A DNA stretch of 64,000 bases from Trichinella spiralis. Its lineage: Eukaryota > Nematoda > Enoplea > Trichinellida > Trichinellidae. The position numbers were made by a program, and so were the translations under genes. The notes beneath the pieces were generated by a model. It did no database searches. It had not been told where the DNA came from and saw only the letters and a program-made list of their open reading frames with translations. Location: NCBI GenBank assembly GCA_000181795.3, contig CM012953.1, forward strand, positions 11,705,343 through 11,769,342, read 5' to 3'. Shown here piece by piece: positions 17,916-29,767 of the stretch; position 1 is the stretch's first letter, and every line of letters begins with the position of its first letter.

Positions 17916-19451
17916 TCATCGGTTTTGATTGTTGTTCGTGTTTACCATCATTAAAAACTTTTCGTACGCTTCAGCCATAAGCAAATCTTCTTCAGACAAA
18001 ACAACGTCGCAGTTATCACCGTTGTTTGTATTTGTGTTGTTGTTTGTGTTTAAGTTGTTGTTGTTATTGTTGTTGGTAGTGGTAGTGCTAGTGCTGGTGG
18101 TACTGGTCATTTCATTGCCACCGTCTAGACCGTTGTTGTCGAATTCGGCCAAAAAGTCGCTCTCTTCCGACGTCAACGGCTGACCATCCGGACCGTAGTG
18201 GACACCGTCGCTGTGGTCGAGCAACGAATTGGCGACCGATTCGGCCACGTCGCGCGCCGACTCGCACGCTTCGGCGATCGAACGCAACTGTTCGGCGCTC
18301 TGTTCCCACTGGCGCCGACAATTGGCCAACGTCTTGGCCAAAAATAGTACACTGGACGACTGGCGTTGCAGAAACGACCGGTCGTCGATGGCGGCGAACA
18401 GACGTCGCGTCTGGTCCGGCGCGTGGCGCAGCAGCATCGCGCCGCTGCACTTCAGCGCCGTCAGCGCGCAGCGCAAATGGGCGTCGCTTTGGCGGGCCAG
18501 CAGCTCTTCGAGCAGTTCGAGCAGCGCGTCGAGGGCGAATTCGTTCGGCGCCGCCCCTTGTTCAGTCTGGGCGGCCAGTTCGGACAAAAAGATGACAAAG
18601 TTGTGCAATCGCGGCGCCAACTGGTCACTGTCCAACAGGGTCGATCGGTTCTCCAGTTCGGCGTGGCAACGGCGCAACAACAGCTTGCGGAACAAGTCGG
18701 GCGCGTCGGGACAGCCGGTGAACTGTGCGTTGAAGTGACCGGTCAGTCGGGCCGCCTGGTAGCTGAAATGCGGATAGGACATGCACACGTCGAAGAACTT
18801 GTCGACCACGGCCGCCAGATCGTGCTCCGTACGAACGCAGCAGTTCAACTGGCCGGAAATTTGCCTGGCGATCAGTTCATACTTGGCCGGGTCCATGTAC
18901 AACTGCGACAACCAATTGACCAACTCCCACAGAAAATACTGCATCACGTTGGTCTGTTCGACGGAGACTGTCTGCGGCGCGGTTGTCGTCGGCGCCGCCG
19001 CCGCCGCCGCCGTAGCTCCTCCACCAACTCCGGTCGACTCTTTCTGTCTCATCGCCAGCGGTACAAACTCCGGCGCGTCCAAACGCCATTTGAACGTCGT
19101 GCCCGACGACGGCGCCGACGAGCACGTCGACGTACTCGTCGGCGTAGTCGCGGTCGTCGACTGCACGTTGCACAGTCGGGAAAAATCCCGACAAAGGTCG
19201 GACGACGACGAACCTCGCTGGTGCACTTGCGCCTGCGAATACTGTACTCTTGGAATGACAGCCATCGGTGGTGGCTGAGGAGGAGGAGGAGGAGGCGGTG
19301 GCGGTGGCGGTGGCTGCTGGTAGCCGTAATGACCCGGCTGACAGGTCACGTTCGGCTCGTTCGCCGCCGCGGCCGCTGCAGCCGCCGCAGCCGCTGCCGC
19401 CGGCGAGATGTAAATTCGATCCGACGAAATGAACGCGTTATACGCGTGCAT
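17916..19451 (-). CDS. PAIP1: PAIP1-like poly(A)-binding-protein-interacting MIF4G protein, single exon, 511 aa
   Basis: This is one open exon, GC-rich against an AT-rich background. The N-terminus has alanine and proline homopolymers. A PAM2-like PABC-binding motif, LDAPEFVPLAM, is at about 124-134. An all-helical MIF4G-type domain follows at about 165-400 (for example FLWELVNWLSQLYMDP and LTALKCSGAMLL). Then come a linker rich in Ser/Thr/Asn and an acidic C-terminal EEDLLMAEAYEKFL, resembling the EEAYEKF end of PAIP1. PAIP1 bridges PABP and eIF4A/eIF3 in the cytoplasm to stimulate translation. The PAM2, MIF4G and C-terminal order supports PAIP1 rather than other MIF4G proteins; sequence similarity in the middle is modest. 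The 377-codon ORF on the opposite strand is a GC-bias shadow. Confidence 0.75.
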   Translation of the reverse strand: MHAYNAFISSDRIYISPAAAAAAAAAAAAANEPNVTCQPGHYGYQQPPPPPPPPPPPPQPPPMAVIPRVQYSQAQVHQRGSSSSDLCRDFSRLCNVQSTTATTPTSTSTCSSAPSSGTTFKWRLDAPEFVPLAMRQKESTGVGGGATAAAAAAPTTTAPQTVSVEQTNVMQYFLWELVNWLSQLYMDPAKYELIARQISGQLNCCVRTEHDLAAVVDKFFDVCMSYPHFSYQAARLTGHFNAQFTGCPDAPDLFRKLLLRRCHAELENRSTLLDSDQLAPRLHNFVIFLSELAAQTEQGAAPNEFALDALLELLEELLARQSDAHLRCALTALKCSGAMLLRHAPDQTRRLFAAIDDRSFLQRQSSSVLFLAKTLANCRRQWEQSAEQLRSIAEACESARDVAESVANSLLDHSDGVHYGPDGQPLTSEESDFLAEFDNNGLDGGNEMTSTTSTSTTTTNNNNNNNLNTNNNTNTNNGDNCDVVLSEEDLLMAEAYEKFLMMVNTNNNQNR

Positions 19452-22400
19452 TGTTCACCGACCGACCGTGGATTGTTTCACTTCGCCGCAAACCAATGAT
19501 CCGCTCGCTATTTGCTTTTTTTAAATATTCCTTTAAATCACCTTCAAAAAATGTAAAATTTTCATGAAAAAATAATTAATGCATATTTTTGAAAAATTCC
19601 ATTTCTCCAGTACAATGGTAAAAATTACACTTCGACCATTTCATAAAACAAAAAATCACTTTATTTTACAACTGTATTATACTATCTTGTCTTAATCATC
19701 AATTCAAACATAATATTTGCACACATTTCGCGCACAGTTTACTTTCGGTATACTGAAAATGTGTATTTACAAACAAATTCCCAATGAAGCATCACGACAC
19801 AAAAATAAACCATAAAACCATAATAAATATCAAATATTAGAAAAAGAATATCATGATTCATAAATTAATAACCAACTTTTTTTCAATTCACAATTTCATA
19901 CTGTTCAATTATGCACACAATCAAATTAAGTATACTATGAATGAGAACATTCATTATTTTTGAATTTAAATTCAAAAAACTTCACCCATTTTTTTGTATT
20001 TCCATCGTCATTTTAACTTTTTATTATATTCAGTTCATAGATAAAAAATTTACGTGTTTCTTCATTGCTTTGAAAAACAGTAAACAAATATCATATAAAG
20101 TAAAGCAACGAAGACAGCGCTCACAGTGCACACAACAATTCAACAAAATTCTAAATATGTAAACCAACGATAAATTCATTCAAATCAAGCAATTAAAGGC
20201 AATAAATATATGACGTACATATTACTTTTCATTCCACTTCATACCGAAAATACTGTACAAATGAAAACAGATACACACACACACAGTAACTATCGTTATA
20301 GAACTAAATATTGCATCAGAATATTAAAATACATTACACACATTTTTTAAACTACTAACTGTTTTGAATATTTTACATTAATAATTCTTGATTACTAAAA
20401 ATTACTTGCAAAATGCTAACTTTTCAATAATAAGTACAGTAAAAAATCTAGTCAAAATAACAATACAATTATTTAAAAATATTCAATGAAATTATATCGT
20501 TAAAATTCTAAAAATTTTCTCGTTTTCACCATTCAGTAACAGCATTTGCAATTGCAACAGTACTTACATGAAAAACAGAGCGAATATGATGAGAATGGAA
20601 AATGTCTTTCACTCAAATTATAAGTAGACAACAACAAATAAATGAAATAAATCACACTGGAGAACAAAAAATTATCGCTGCTATAAAATTATAAATAATC
20701 TTCACAAAATAAAAACTCGCACGTTTTAACATAAAAATTTATAGATATTTATTTATTTATTTAAGAAATAAAGATTTCTACATTGACATCTACGCATCGT
20801 ACTATGCAATAATTATTCATTTTAGTCTCAATAAATCCTCCACTATTTCTCATTTGAATACTCATGGCTAGTTAACTAACAAAACTTTGCTAATGTACTG
20901 TTCAAAAAATCAATATCTAATAAATAGTTCACACTTCTAAAGTACGTTCAAAATAACAAATCAATTTCAATGAAACAAAACCACAAATTATAATAAAAAC
21001 CAATGAATTTTGCATCAAAAAATTATAGACAGATAAAGGATTTTTCATCAAAATTTTCAATTCTTTACAGTAATCAACAACGCACATCGTTGCTTTTACA
21101 GAACAAGATCAAGACGCTCAATAGTTGAATAAACTGCACTTTCTCAATACTATTTAACAAATAAAATACTTATTCCTCATAGGCTACACTCTTATTTAAC
21201 CATTCGAAACAAGCAATAAGACAATAACTTCCTTTACTGAATAATCAATTTTTTCAGCAAAAAATCTACTAACCTATAGCTAAGATGAATTTACAAGGCG
21301 ACTCACCTCTCAACAGTTGTAAACAGTTAAAACTAAAAGCCCCGCTCAATCTGAAAATGACCTATTTTAAAATTGCTTTAGGAAAATCCAAAATATCTTT
21401 CTTAATTATCAATTTTGGCATATGTTGTTATTTCTCTCACTTTTATCTTACTATACGGCATTTTTAAATGGAAAATGCAGTTAACAATCATAATAAACAG
21501 TTTAATAAAATAAAATTCAGAAAACAGAAAAATATAATTCATACACTGCTAATGTTTACAGTTTACTTTTCACATTACACTTGCCATCACGTAATCTCAA
21601 ATATATACATCCTTTACTATTATTTTATTAATAACAAACGATAAATGTTATAAACAAAATCTTACTGTTTTTTACTGTTGCAGCTTCAAGTGCAAATCGA
21701 GAAGAATTAATTCAAATTCTCACAACTGTACTGTCACAACGTGCCTCAGTTTCAGAAAATCAAGTATTAATATTAAATAAATATTTTTCATTGTGTAAAC
21801 TATTTAGATACGCTTATAAAAGAGGTTTTAATAAAATAATAAATAAATGCTACAGTTTTACTAAGTTGTTGATATGAAATCAATAAATAAGCAAATATTC
21901 ACAATTAATAAGAGAATTACACTTGCTCAGCAAGCATGAGCACGGCTACATTTGTAGCAGAAAAACAGATAACTCGATTTCTGATTTTATCGATTGATTT
22001 TCTTCATTTATCTTTTAATTATTCCCAAAATTAATTGCATAACGTTTTACTGGTTAGAATTTAGAATTTTGTACACTTTTGCGCTTCGTTGTTGCACTGA
22101 AGTATGAAAATGGCATTGTAATAAATAGTTTTTTGTAATCTAATGTGTTACATATCATTTAATTTCATCTTTTGCACGGCAGTTGATTACGTTATCAGTT
22201 TTAAAAAATTAGATTGAGCAATAAATAAACATTAATAACTGAATAATTATTTCAAGTATTATTGTTCTTATTTTAATTTGTAAAGATTGCATTTTAGGGT
22301 AAAGATTTTTATTAAAAAATCTAAACTATAAGTTGTAGCAAATGAAACGTTTAAAAATGCTAAATTTTATCTTAAAATCTCTTCAAATTATGCTAAATGC

Positions 22401-23998
22401 GAAGTTTTTGTAAACTTAATCAACTGTTTATTTGCATATTTTTGCTACGGAAATGTTATCATAAGTATAGAAATAAAAAAAAGGAATGGCATCTTGAAGT
22501 TGGTTGTTGGAAAGTGCAGGCGTTGAGGTATTAGACAATGTTTAACTACATTAATTCAATTACACGTTTACACGTTTTAACACGTTTAATTTAAATTTTA
22601 CAGTTTCACTCCGAGCAAGGTTGTTGAAATTTAGCCGCATCATATGCTTTTCTCCCGCTTTGCTATTTTCACGGATAGTTCTGGCGTATTTCTGTTATTT
22701 CATAAAAAAATGATTCGGCCGGTCATCGATTTTAAACGATGATATTAAAAGGCGAAGTGAAAAAAGCAGTTTATTATTTAAAAAAAGGCAATGCTATTAT
22801 CAAAAAGAAATATGTCCTTATGTTTTTACGATGGTTGAAAATGGCGATCGCAGTTTTTAATGTATGCATTTTTCAACAGTTAAACATGAAATAAACATAA
22901 AAGTAGTTGAGAAAAATTTCTATCGATTTCTTTTTATTTTTATTAAGCATGATTAATTTCCTGTTTTGTTATTATAACCTTTTGATAAGGTTTTTTTCTA
23001 TCAGACTTATTACATAACGTGCGCTGTTTGTTTGACGCATACGCAGGTGTATGCATTTCAAAAAAGCATTGTGTATGATCATTTTTCATTGTACTAGAAA
23101 AACAGATTATGTCAGATGTAATTGCATAATAGTATCATTGTTATCAATTAATAAAATATTAGGAAGTACTTTTCATTACTATGTACATGCAGTACTGGCA
23201 TGATTAATTGTAACTATGATGATTTGTGCATCGGAAACGAGTTTTCCTTCGAAAAAATTAGGCAAAAAAATTGCAAATCAACGCATACATTGAAAACAGT
23301 GCACTTACTTTTCAACATAAATTAATAACATAACAGTCAAATTAAACGAGTAATAATGCACTGAAGTATGTAAGCCGAATCCATACGATATGGTAATAAA
23401 CTTCAAATGTCCCTAGTTATTAGGAAGCTATAAAATTTGATATAATTTTAAAATTTAATGAAATGTAAAATTATGCATATGGATTAAATTCAAATCTTTT
23501 GACTTATTATTTTGACCTTTTGATCTTTTGACTTTAATGCATATTCCCTTTATTTTTTACTGTTTTATTTATTGATCATTTATTTATTTTTTTTAACAAT
23601 TACAACTATTTTATTAAATAAAATACAAAAAGGTAACATTAAAACGTGAAAATCACGAATTAAATACTATAAAAATTAATCTTCACTCACCTTTATTTTC
23701 ATTTATTTACTTTTGAGTGATATTGATTTATGTTTTTATGATATAACTTTTTGTAGTTTTTATAATTTAATTAATCACAAAGTGGCTTATTTTATAACGT
23801 TTGAGAGTAATAATCACTGTGACGGTTATTTTGTTATTTATTTGCTTTTTGCCTGTCTTCATTTTATTGTTGTGTTTTTTTCACAGAATTAAACATTCAC
23901 AGCATTTACAGATGCGTATTTCAAAAATTTTTTTACTACCATTTTAGTTTACCTCCAGCTGTGCTTTAATATTGAAGTGTGCATGAAGCTGTTGTAGA
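19452..23998. other. 4.5 kb AT-rich stretch with no convincing gene
   Basis: All frames are interrupted frequently and there is no conserved protein pattern. A short exon-like piece at about 21683-21764 (acceptor TTGCAG, open frame beginning with the Ser-Ser-Ala-Asn-Arg pattern, donor GTATTA) stands alone and is not called. Promoters for PAIP1 (-) and WSB (+) should lie at its ends. Confidence 0.5.
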
Positions 23999-26438
23999 AT
24001 GGCTACAAATACTAGTAAGCCTTTAGTTATTTTAATAATTATACCATATGCTGATAAGTTATGTATGCAGTTATTTTATTAATATTAGTATCCATTATTT
24101 GTTTTTAATATTACATAAAGTATGGAAATAAATAATACAGTTTGTAATGTTTAATATTTTAACGATTTTCAGATTTTCTTCATGAATTATTGGAAATTAG
24201 TTCCCCGCAGGGACAATTTGCCTTCGATACAGATTCACGGACACTGATAGCTTTTGCTCCAAATGATTCGGCTGTAGCTTGGGCAAGTCAAGGTTGTTTC
24301 ATCACAGTGGTACTGAATCATTCCACCGACAATACCTCTCAAAGTAATTAAGATAAAATACATTTCATTCTTGTAAACTAGTGCTCAAATTAATTTTACC
24401 AGTGATTTTTTTGTCATGTACTTATTTTATATTTTAAGTGAAATTATCTCTCAGTATAAATTATTTTGCGTAATACAGTTTTTGAATTGATTATTTTAGG
24501 CATTTTTGAAATTTTTTGAAAATTGCTTTTTTCTAAATTTGAAGTATTTTTGATTTGCTTACGTACGCAATATGATACTAAACGAATTTATTCAAATTTA
24601 AATACTACTGTTGTTGTTTCAACTGGGAATTTTTTTTGAGGAGAAAGACATGAAACAACAAAATAATTATGAGATATTTATTTTGAAAGTTTGCAATTTA
24701 AAGTGAACATCATTTTAAAAGTTCTCTTGAAAAAAACAGCGATTGAATATGAATGTATTGTTTATTTCAGACTGCACAAGAGCTTTGTTTTCTAAGGAAA
24801 ATTTGAGTCGTCGTCGTATAATTATTGTAGAATCAAATGCTATGGTGTTTTCAATCGCTTTTGGATATGCATCTCTGTCAAGTTTTATATTTCTTTTTGG
24901 TTCCGCTAGAAATGAAATGAGAAAAAATGATCGAGGTTCTGTACTACTTCTAGCTGCTGGTATGGATGATGGCAGTATTCGCATTTATTGCCCCAAAACA
25001 GGTTGATCTCAGATTTAGCATTGGCCAAATTTATTTTATTATTTTCGGTTCATTAGGTTCTTTTCTTATGCAACTTCTTGACCACAGAAGCATTGTTTGT
25101 GATATTAAGTTTTCACCTTCAACGGCATCCATGCGATCTACGCTGTTGTCATGTTCAAGAGATTCAACGTTGAAACTCTGGGATATGGATGATCAAGGGA
25201 ACATGTTCAGAACTCTTGAGGTAAGTTTTGCAGTTTCATTATTTATTAATTATTTTTTGTTAATCTTTCATTTAATGTTGAAATATTCATGTGATTGAAA
25301 ATTTTTACTGTTGACGTTAATTTGACATTTCGCTTTTTTCTTGGCACACTAGGGTCATGGTAACAGGGAAATCGTTACATGCTGTTCTTGGTCTTTTGAC
25401 GGAAAATATGCTGCCAGTGGTGGCACCGACACTATGGTAAGTTATTGGTTGCTTGCTTTTATTCTAATTTACATAAGTTTAATCATAATCATTAAAAATA
25501 AGCACAATCTGATATTGTATTGATTGACTTGATTGCAATTGCATGCAGCATATATCGTTAACTGGTATAATATTTTTTTATTTATTATTTTCTTATTATT
25601 GTGAAATTTGATGTTTGTTTCTTTTTGCATGTCTATTTTCCTCCTAATGTATGAATGGTTTTTTGTTTTGTTTCTGTTTACTGTTTAGCTAATTATTTGG
25701 GAAACTGCTCGTTGGACTCCGTTCCATTACCTAAGGTCACACAGAAATGCCATCACATGCTGTGAATTTGCCGCGGACAACACTTTGATTGCTTCATGTT
25801 CTATGGACACTTCACTTATACTGTGGAATTACCATTTCGGTTATCCGCTTGCTTATTTTTGGTAAGGATGCTTATTTGTGTTTTGTTGCTATAAACTGGG
25901 TTTGCTTTTTATTATTAGGCATCGAATTCCTGCTCCTCAAACCGTATTTCAATTTTCTTTGAATAGACACCATGTTCGAGATTTGTCTTTTTCAACAGAT
26001 TGTCAACACATGGCGACAGTATGTGATGATGGGTAAGTTTTAATTTTTGTCGAAATGTTGCATGCAGTCTGTAATGTTAAATTTTAGAAATGTTCGAATT
26101 TGGAGCATCAACCACGTGACATGTCCAAAATACATAAAGACAGTACAAGACTGCTCTTCCGTTGCTTACTCCAATGATGGTTCAATTTTCATTATTGGGT
26201 AAATATCACCCTAATTTATTTTACTGTTATTGGAAAAATTAGTTGCTTTTGTAGAGACAAAAAGGGTTCAGTACAAATTTACTCTGCCCGGTTGTCAGTT
26301 CTCAAATTGGCATTTTTAGCTCGAAAAATTGTACTGCAGAATTACACTGAAAACGACCTAATGAAGGAAAACATACCCGACATCTTGAAAAATTATTTGC
26401 ATTTCAGTGAAGTGGGAATTGGGGTAATGCAGTGGTAA
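23999..26438 (+). CDS. WSB: WD repeat and SOCS box protein (WSB1/2-like), 9 exons, 415 aa
   Basis: Exons are 23999-24014, 24173-24343, 24771-25001, 25057-25220, 25353-25436, 25689-25861, 25919-26032, 26088-26198 and 26255-26438; 1248 nt, in frame. Repeated WD40 blades are visible: LLSCSRDSTLKLWDMDDQGN, GHGNREIVTCCSWSFDGKY, LIASCSMDTSLILWNYHFG and MATVCDDGNVRIWS. The PAPQTVF..SLNRHHVRDLSFS segment and the C-terminal SOCS box (LAFLARKIVLQNYTENDL...IPDILKNYL) match the WSB1/WSB2 family, including overall length (about 420 aa). The SOCS box recruits Elongin B/C and Cullin-5, making WSB a substrate receptor of an E3 ubiquitin ligase. The stop could alternatively be removed by splicing at a GTAATG just before it, but the unspliced end fits the family. 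Whether it is WSB1 or WSB2 is not resolved. Confidence 0.9.
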
Positions 26439-27401
26439 CCAACAAATCTTGAGCTGTTTTTTTTGTTTTACAACCCCCTGCTTGGTTTTTCTCTGCTGTT
26501 CTTGTTTAGTGATAAAAATGCGGATAATGTTTATCCAGCTTGTTTACCTTTTCTTTTCTTTTGACACATTAATCAGTTATTAATGATACACAGTGTTACT
26601 GACTTAACACAAATTACTTTCACTTTTTCAGTGGATTAACAATGCAGTGTGAATAAAAGTTTTAGAATACATTATTGACTGGAATAATAATTTCTCTAAT
26701 ATTAATTATTGTACGTAAGTCGTTTTTTGAAAATTAAATTTATGAAGAATCTGCCCAATAGGAATGCATTAGGCATATTAATATGTCAAGAAATTTAGAC
26801 TAGGTAATACATTCAATTTTAATTTGCTTGCTCATATTTCTATAAAAAGGGATAATTCAAAAGCAATGAAATATTAAAATAAAACAATTCTTACGAAATA
26901 AAGTTAAAAATATTTCATCAAATAGTTGTATTGAAGTCGAATGACTGATAATTTATCAAAATAAGAAAAGCAATTTTATCATTTATTCTGAAGAGCAGTC
27001 GACCTGAAAATAGTACAACATAAAAGCATTAATGTTGGAAAATCTTTAAATTGTTGAAATGTCTGGAAATGTTTTTAATTTTGCAAAATTTGGAAATATA
27101 GCTAAGGCAATAAACTCTTTTTAATTATTTAACATAAAACATCCTGAATACACGTATTTCATACTGTACATACCAATAAAATATTAAAAAAATAAATTTT
27201 GAATAATTTCATGCTTAATTTAAAAATTAACTCTGAAACACCTTTTTAACTGTAATACTTTGAACGTTAATCATTTCGTTGTTCAGAATAACTTAATGGT
27301 CGATTTATAAATAATAATACACTGTAGCGAACACAACGTAATTTGATGCTCGGTCAGTGGACTGTTTTGTTGTTTCCGCATTATGATAGATCGTCATAGC
27401 A
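26439..27401. other. Intergenic, no gene seen
   Basis: AT-rich 3' flank of WSB with no open coding pattern on either strand. Confidence 0.5.
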
Positions 27402-27713
27402 TTATGCTATAAATTCGTCAGCCAGTCGAGCGGCCTCTTTGATCCAGCAGTTGCGCGGATCCACACAACCGGGCGTGGCCCGTTGTCTATTGCCCATTCC
27501 TATGCCTTCAGCACGCCTCCATGCTATGCCGCCATTGCCCAACACTAGCAGCCAGCTCGGATGGCCATTGAAATCATTTTTTACCACCCTTAATGGTGTC
27601 CCTGCCGTCCTCGACTCATATACGGGCATCGTGGAATCTTGCATGGGCCTCGCGGAGTTTGCGGGAAATTCGCGTTTCCAACATACACATAATTTTAATT
27701 GAAATAAATACAA
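27402..27713 (-). CDS. Unrecognised ORF of about 100 codons, possibly a terminal exon
   Basis: The minus-strand frame reads ...RVVKNDFNGHPSWLLVLGNG, then WRRAEGIGMGN, CVDPRNCWIKEAARLADEFI and stop. Codon use is conspicuously balanced (G/C at many third positions) against AT-rich flanks, which supports real coding sequence. The N-terminal boundary is unclear: the in-frame ATG at the high end lies in AT-rich sequence and no strong acceptor is seen. It may be a small gene or the last exon of a gene whose other exons flank RPLP1. I do not recognise the protein. The opposite strand is also open for 87 codons, so the strand is not fully certain. Confidence 0.4.
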   Translation of the reverse strand: MYLFQLKLCVCWKREFPANSARPMQDSTMPVYESRTAGTPLRVVKNDFNGHPSWLLVLGNGGIAWRRAEGIGMGNRQRATPGCVDPRNCWIKEAARLADEFIA

Positions 27714-27734
27714 AATTGCTAATTACAGAATATC

Positions 27735-27764
<30 letters not shown>
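27735..27764. repeat. (AAAT)n microsatellite
   Basis: About seven tandem AAAT units. Confidence 0.85.
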
Positions 27765-27765
<1 letters not shown>

Positions 27766-27893
27766 ATTTAATAAAAATTCCGAATAAAACTTTTGCATTT
27801 ATATGCCAACGTTGGTTCTATTTTCGCATCATCCGATCAAAACAGCAAACAAAAAATTAAATTTTACGAAAACAGAATGCTCATCAACTGAAA

Positions 27894-27899
27894 TTTATT
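27894..27899 (-). terminator. Poly(A) signal AATAAA for RPLP1
   Basis: AATAAA on the minus strand, 30 nt past the RPLP1 stop. Confidence 0.6.
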
Positions 27900-27928
27900 T
27901 CTGCTTTGCTAAACATATTATTCACGTT

Positions 27929-28270
27929 TCAATCAAATAATCCAAAGCCCATATCTTCGTCTTCTTCATCAGATTCCGGTTTCTTCTCCTCTTTCTTTGC
28001 CGCAGGTGCGCCAGCTTCAGGCTTTGGAGCTTCCGCAGTGGCAGGCGCTGCTGCAACCGAAGCTGATCCAATACCGCAGCTTAAACAATTTAACAAATCT
28101 CCAATGTCCACTTTGGATAACGCATTCACATAAAGATTTAACCAAATTTTATCAACGTGAACATTTGAAGCTTCCAGAACTGATTGAAAATTTTCCATTG
28201 TGATACTTTTACCACCATCGTGAAGAATCAAAGCAGCGTAGCAACAAGCCAACTCAGTGCTCAAAGCCAT
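27929..28270 (-). CDS. RPLP1: 60S acidic ribosomal protein P1, 113 aa
   Basis: P1 pairs with P2 on the P0 stalk of the large ribosomal subunit and recruits translational GTPases. ATG is at 28270-28268, preceded by CACTTAG-GAAA, an acceptor that implies a 5' UTR intron or a trans-splice site. The N-terminal helical dimerisation domain (STELACCYAALILHDGGKSI) is followed by an Ala/Pro hinge (SVAAAPATAEAPKPEAGAPA) and the invariant acidic tail ending SDEEDEDMGFGLFD. The SELACxYxALILHD N-terminus distinguishes P1 from P2. Length is normal for the family. Confidence 0.96.
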   Translation of the reverse strand: MALSTELACCYAALILHDGGKSITMENFQSVLEASNVHVDKIWLNLYVNALSKVDIGDLLNCLSCGIGSASVAAAPATAEAPKPEAGAPAAKKEEKKPESDEEDEDMGFGLFD

Positions 28271-29047
28271 TTTCCTAAGTGAAAGGACTGATGTTAATAT
28301 TTTACACCGTAAAACTGAGAACATGAAACATTTAAATTATCAATTAAATCAAAAACATTTGAACCATTTAAAAGTATCGCATCAAATCTTTTTTCCATGC
28401 AATGACAAGAAGCAAAGTATTTTAAACTGTAAGAATGAATTGAAAGGAAACAAGAAAAGACAAATGAAACAATACTATAAACATTACACTAATCTGAAAA
28501 TGTAAAAAAGATTTCTAAAATTAGACAGCTCACGCAAAAACAAAAAAAACGGCACAAACATTAGGGATCCTATAGAAACATAACGGATGTAACAATTACA
28601 GTAGCAATACACGTAAAGAATAAAAAGTAAGTTCAATTACAGAATGTGGAATAACTAAATACGAGTGGTAATAAAAATCTTCAAATAATTTATGTACTAT
28701 GTCAAATATTCAAAAAAATTGTAATAATTTTATTTCAAATCGGTGAGTACGCACTTGATTTCGCAACTTTAATAGGCCGACGGCTTTGGATACTTCACAT
28801 TACTTATTATTGGCCATTAAGAGCAGCTGTTTTATTGGCTACTTCTTGTACCTTTATGATTGGTTACCACTTCGCTGGAATAGGATCTCTCCGTAAAATT
28901 CTCAAGGATAATTTTCTATCTGTTGGCAAAAAGTCGAGCTTTCATCGCATAGCTTCTGTTTACATAGCTATGGCGTAATAGCATTGTGGTCTCCCCAAAA
29001 CTTTTCATTGATTGAAACATTTCATGTAAAACCAAATACTGCGGCCT
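28271..29047. other. RPLP1 upstream region and left flank of the duplicated block
   Basis: No gene seen. Short ORFs here are AT-rich and lack splice or family support. Homology to the second unit begins near 29048. Confidence 0.45.
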
Positions 29048-29767
29048 TCTCTATCATAATGGAAAACGGTTCCTGCGATTGCATTTAATCTAAGTCAGCT
29101 TTCGATAAATTACTATCTTAAAGACTCCTCAATAATAGTTATTAAACTTCAAATAAAATTTTTTACAATGGCAATATTCAAAATTACATGACAAATGCAT
29201 TCCAATGGCATGCTGCAAAGAATTTCTACATGCAATCAGAAGAAAAACCGTTCTTTTTAACGTAAAATATGAATATATTAAGTGAATAATAAAAATGGTA
29301 ACTAAAAGTTCAAACTTACAATGCAGCACCGTAGATAATAACTGTTCAATTAGATAAACAAGAAATTAGAGTGTTTCGAATGACAATGAACAAAGCAACA
29401 AAAGTGGATTAGAGAAACTGCAATTAATAATGAGAGCGTGCAAATCATTTGCCGTTAATAACGTTATCAAATTACAATGAACGAAATTACACATAATTAT
29501 ATTATTATGTCACACCTTCTTAATTATTGGGGAGATAACAATGCTAAGACTTAAACAAAAGTGAATGAACATTTAGTCTGATATACAACAATAAATTACA
29601 AAATTAAGCTTAAGTTTGTTTATCATAACATCTATGTAGGACATCAGCGAAATCTACAGCTAGAAAAACAAAGCATTTTTTGTGAACACAAGCAAGTACG
29701 GGTCACTGAGCTCAGCCAATGAAATAGCAGAGCAAACGATATCCTCCTCTGATGTTATGGCATTTAG

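Noticed and set aside
18366-19499. 377-codon plus-strand ORF opposite the PAIP1-like gene
   Set aside because: It is antisense to a GC-rich exon with Ala, Pro and Gln homopolymers; the translation is Arg/Gln low complexity and the opposite frame has recognisable PAM2 and MIF4G features.
21683-21764. Isolated exon-like piece with acceptor, open frame and donor
   Set aside because: No neighbouring exon could be joined and no family match; chance is plausible in AT-rich DNA.
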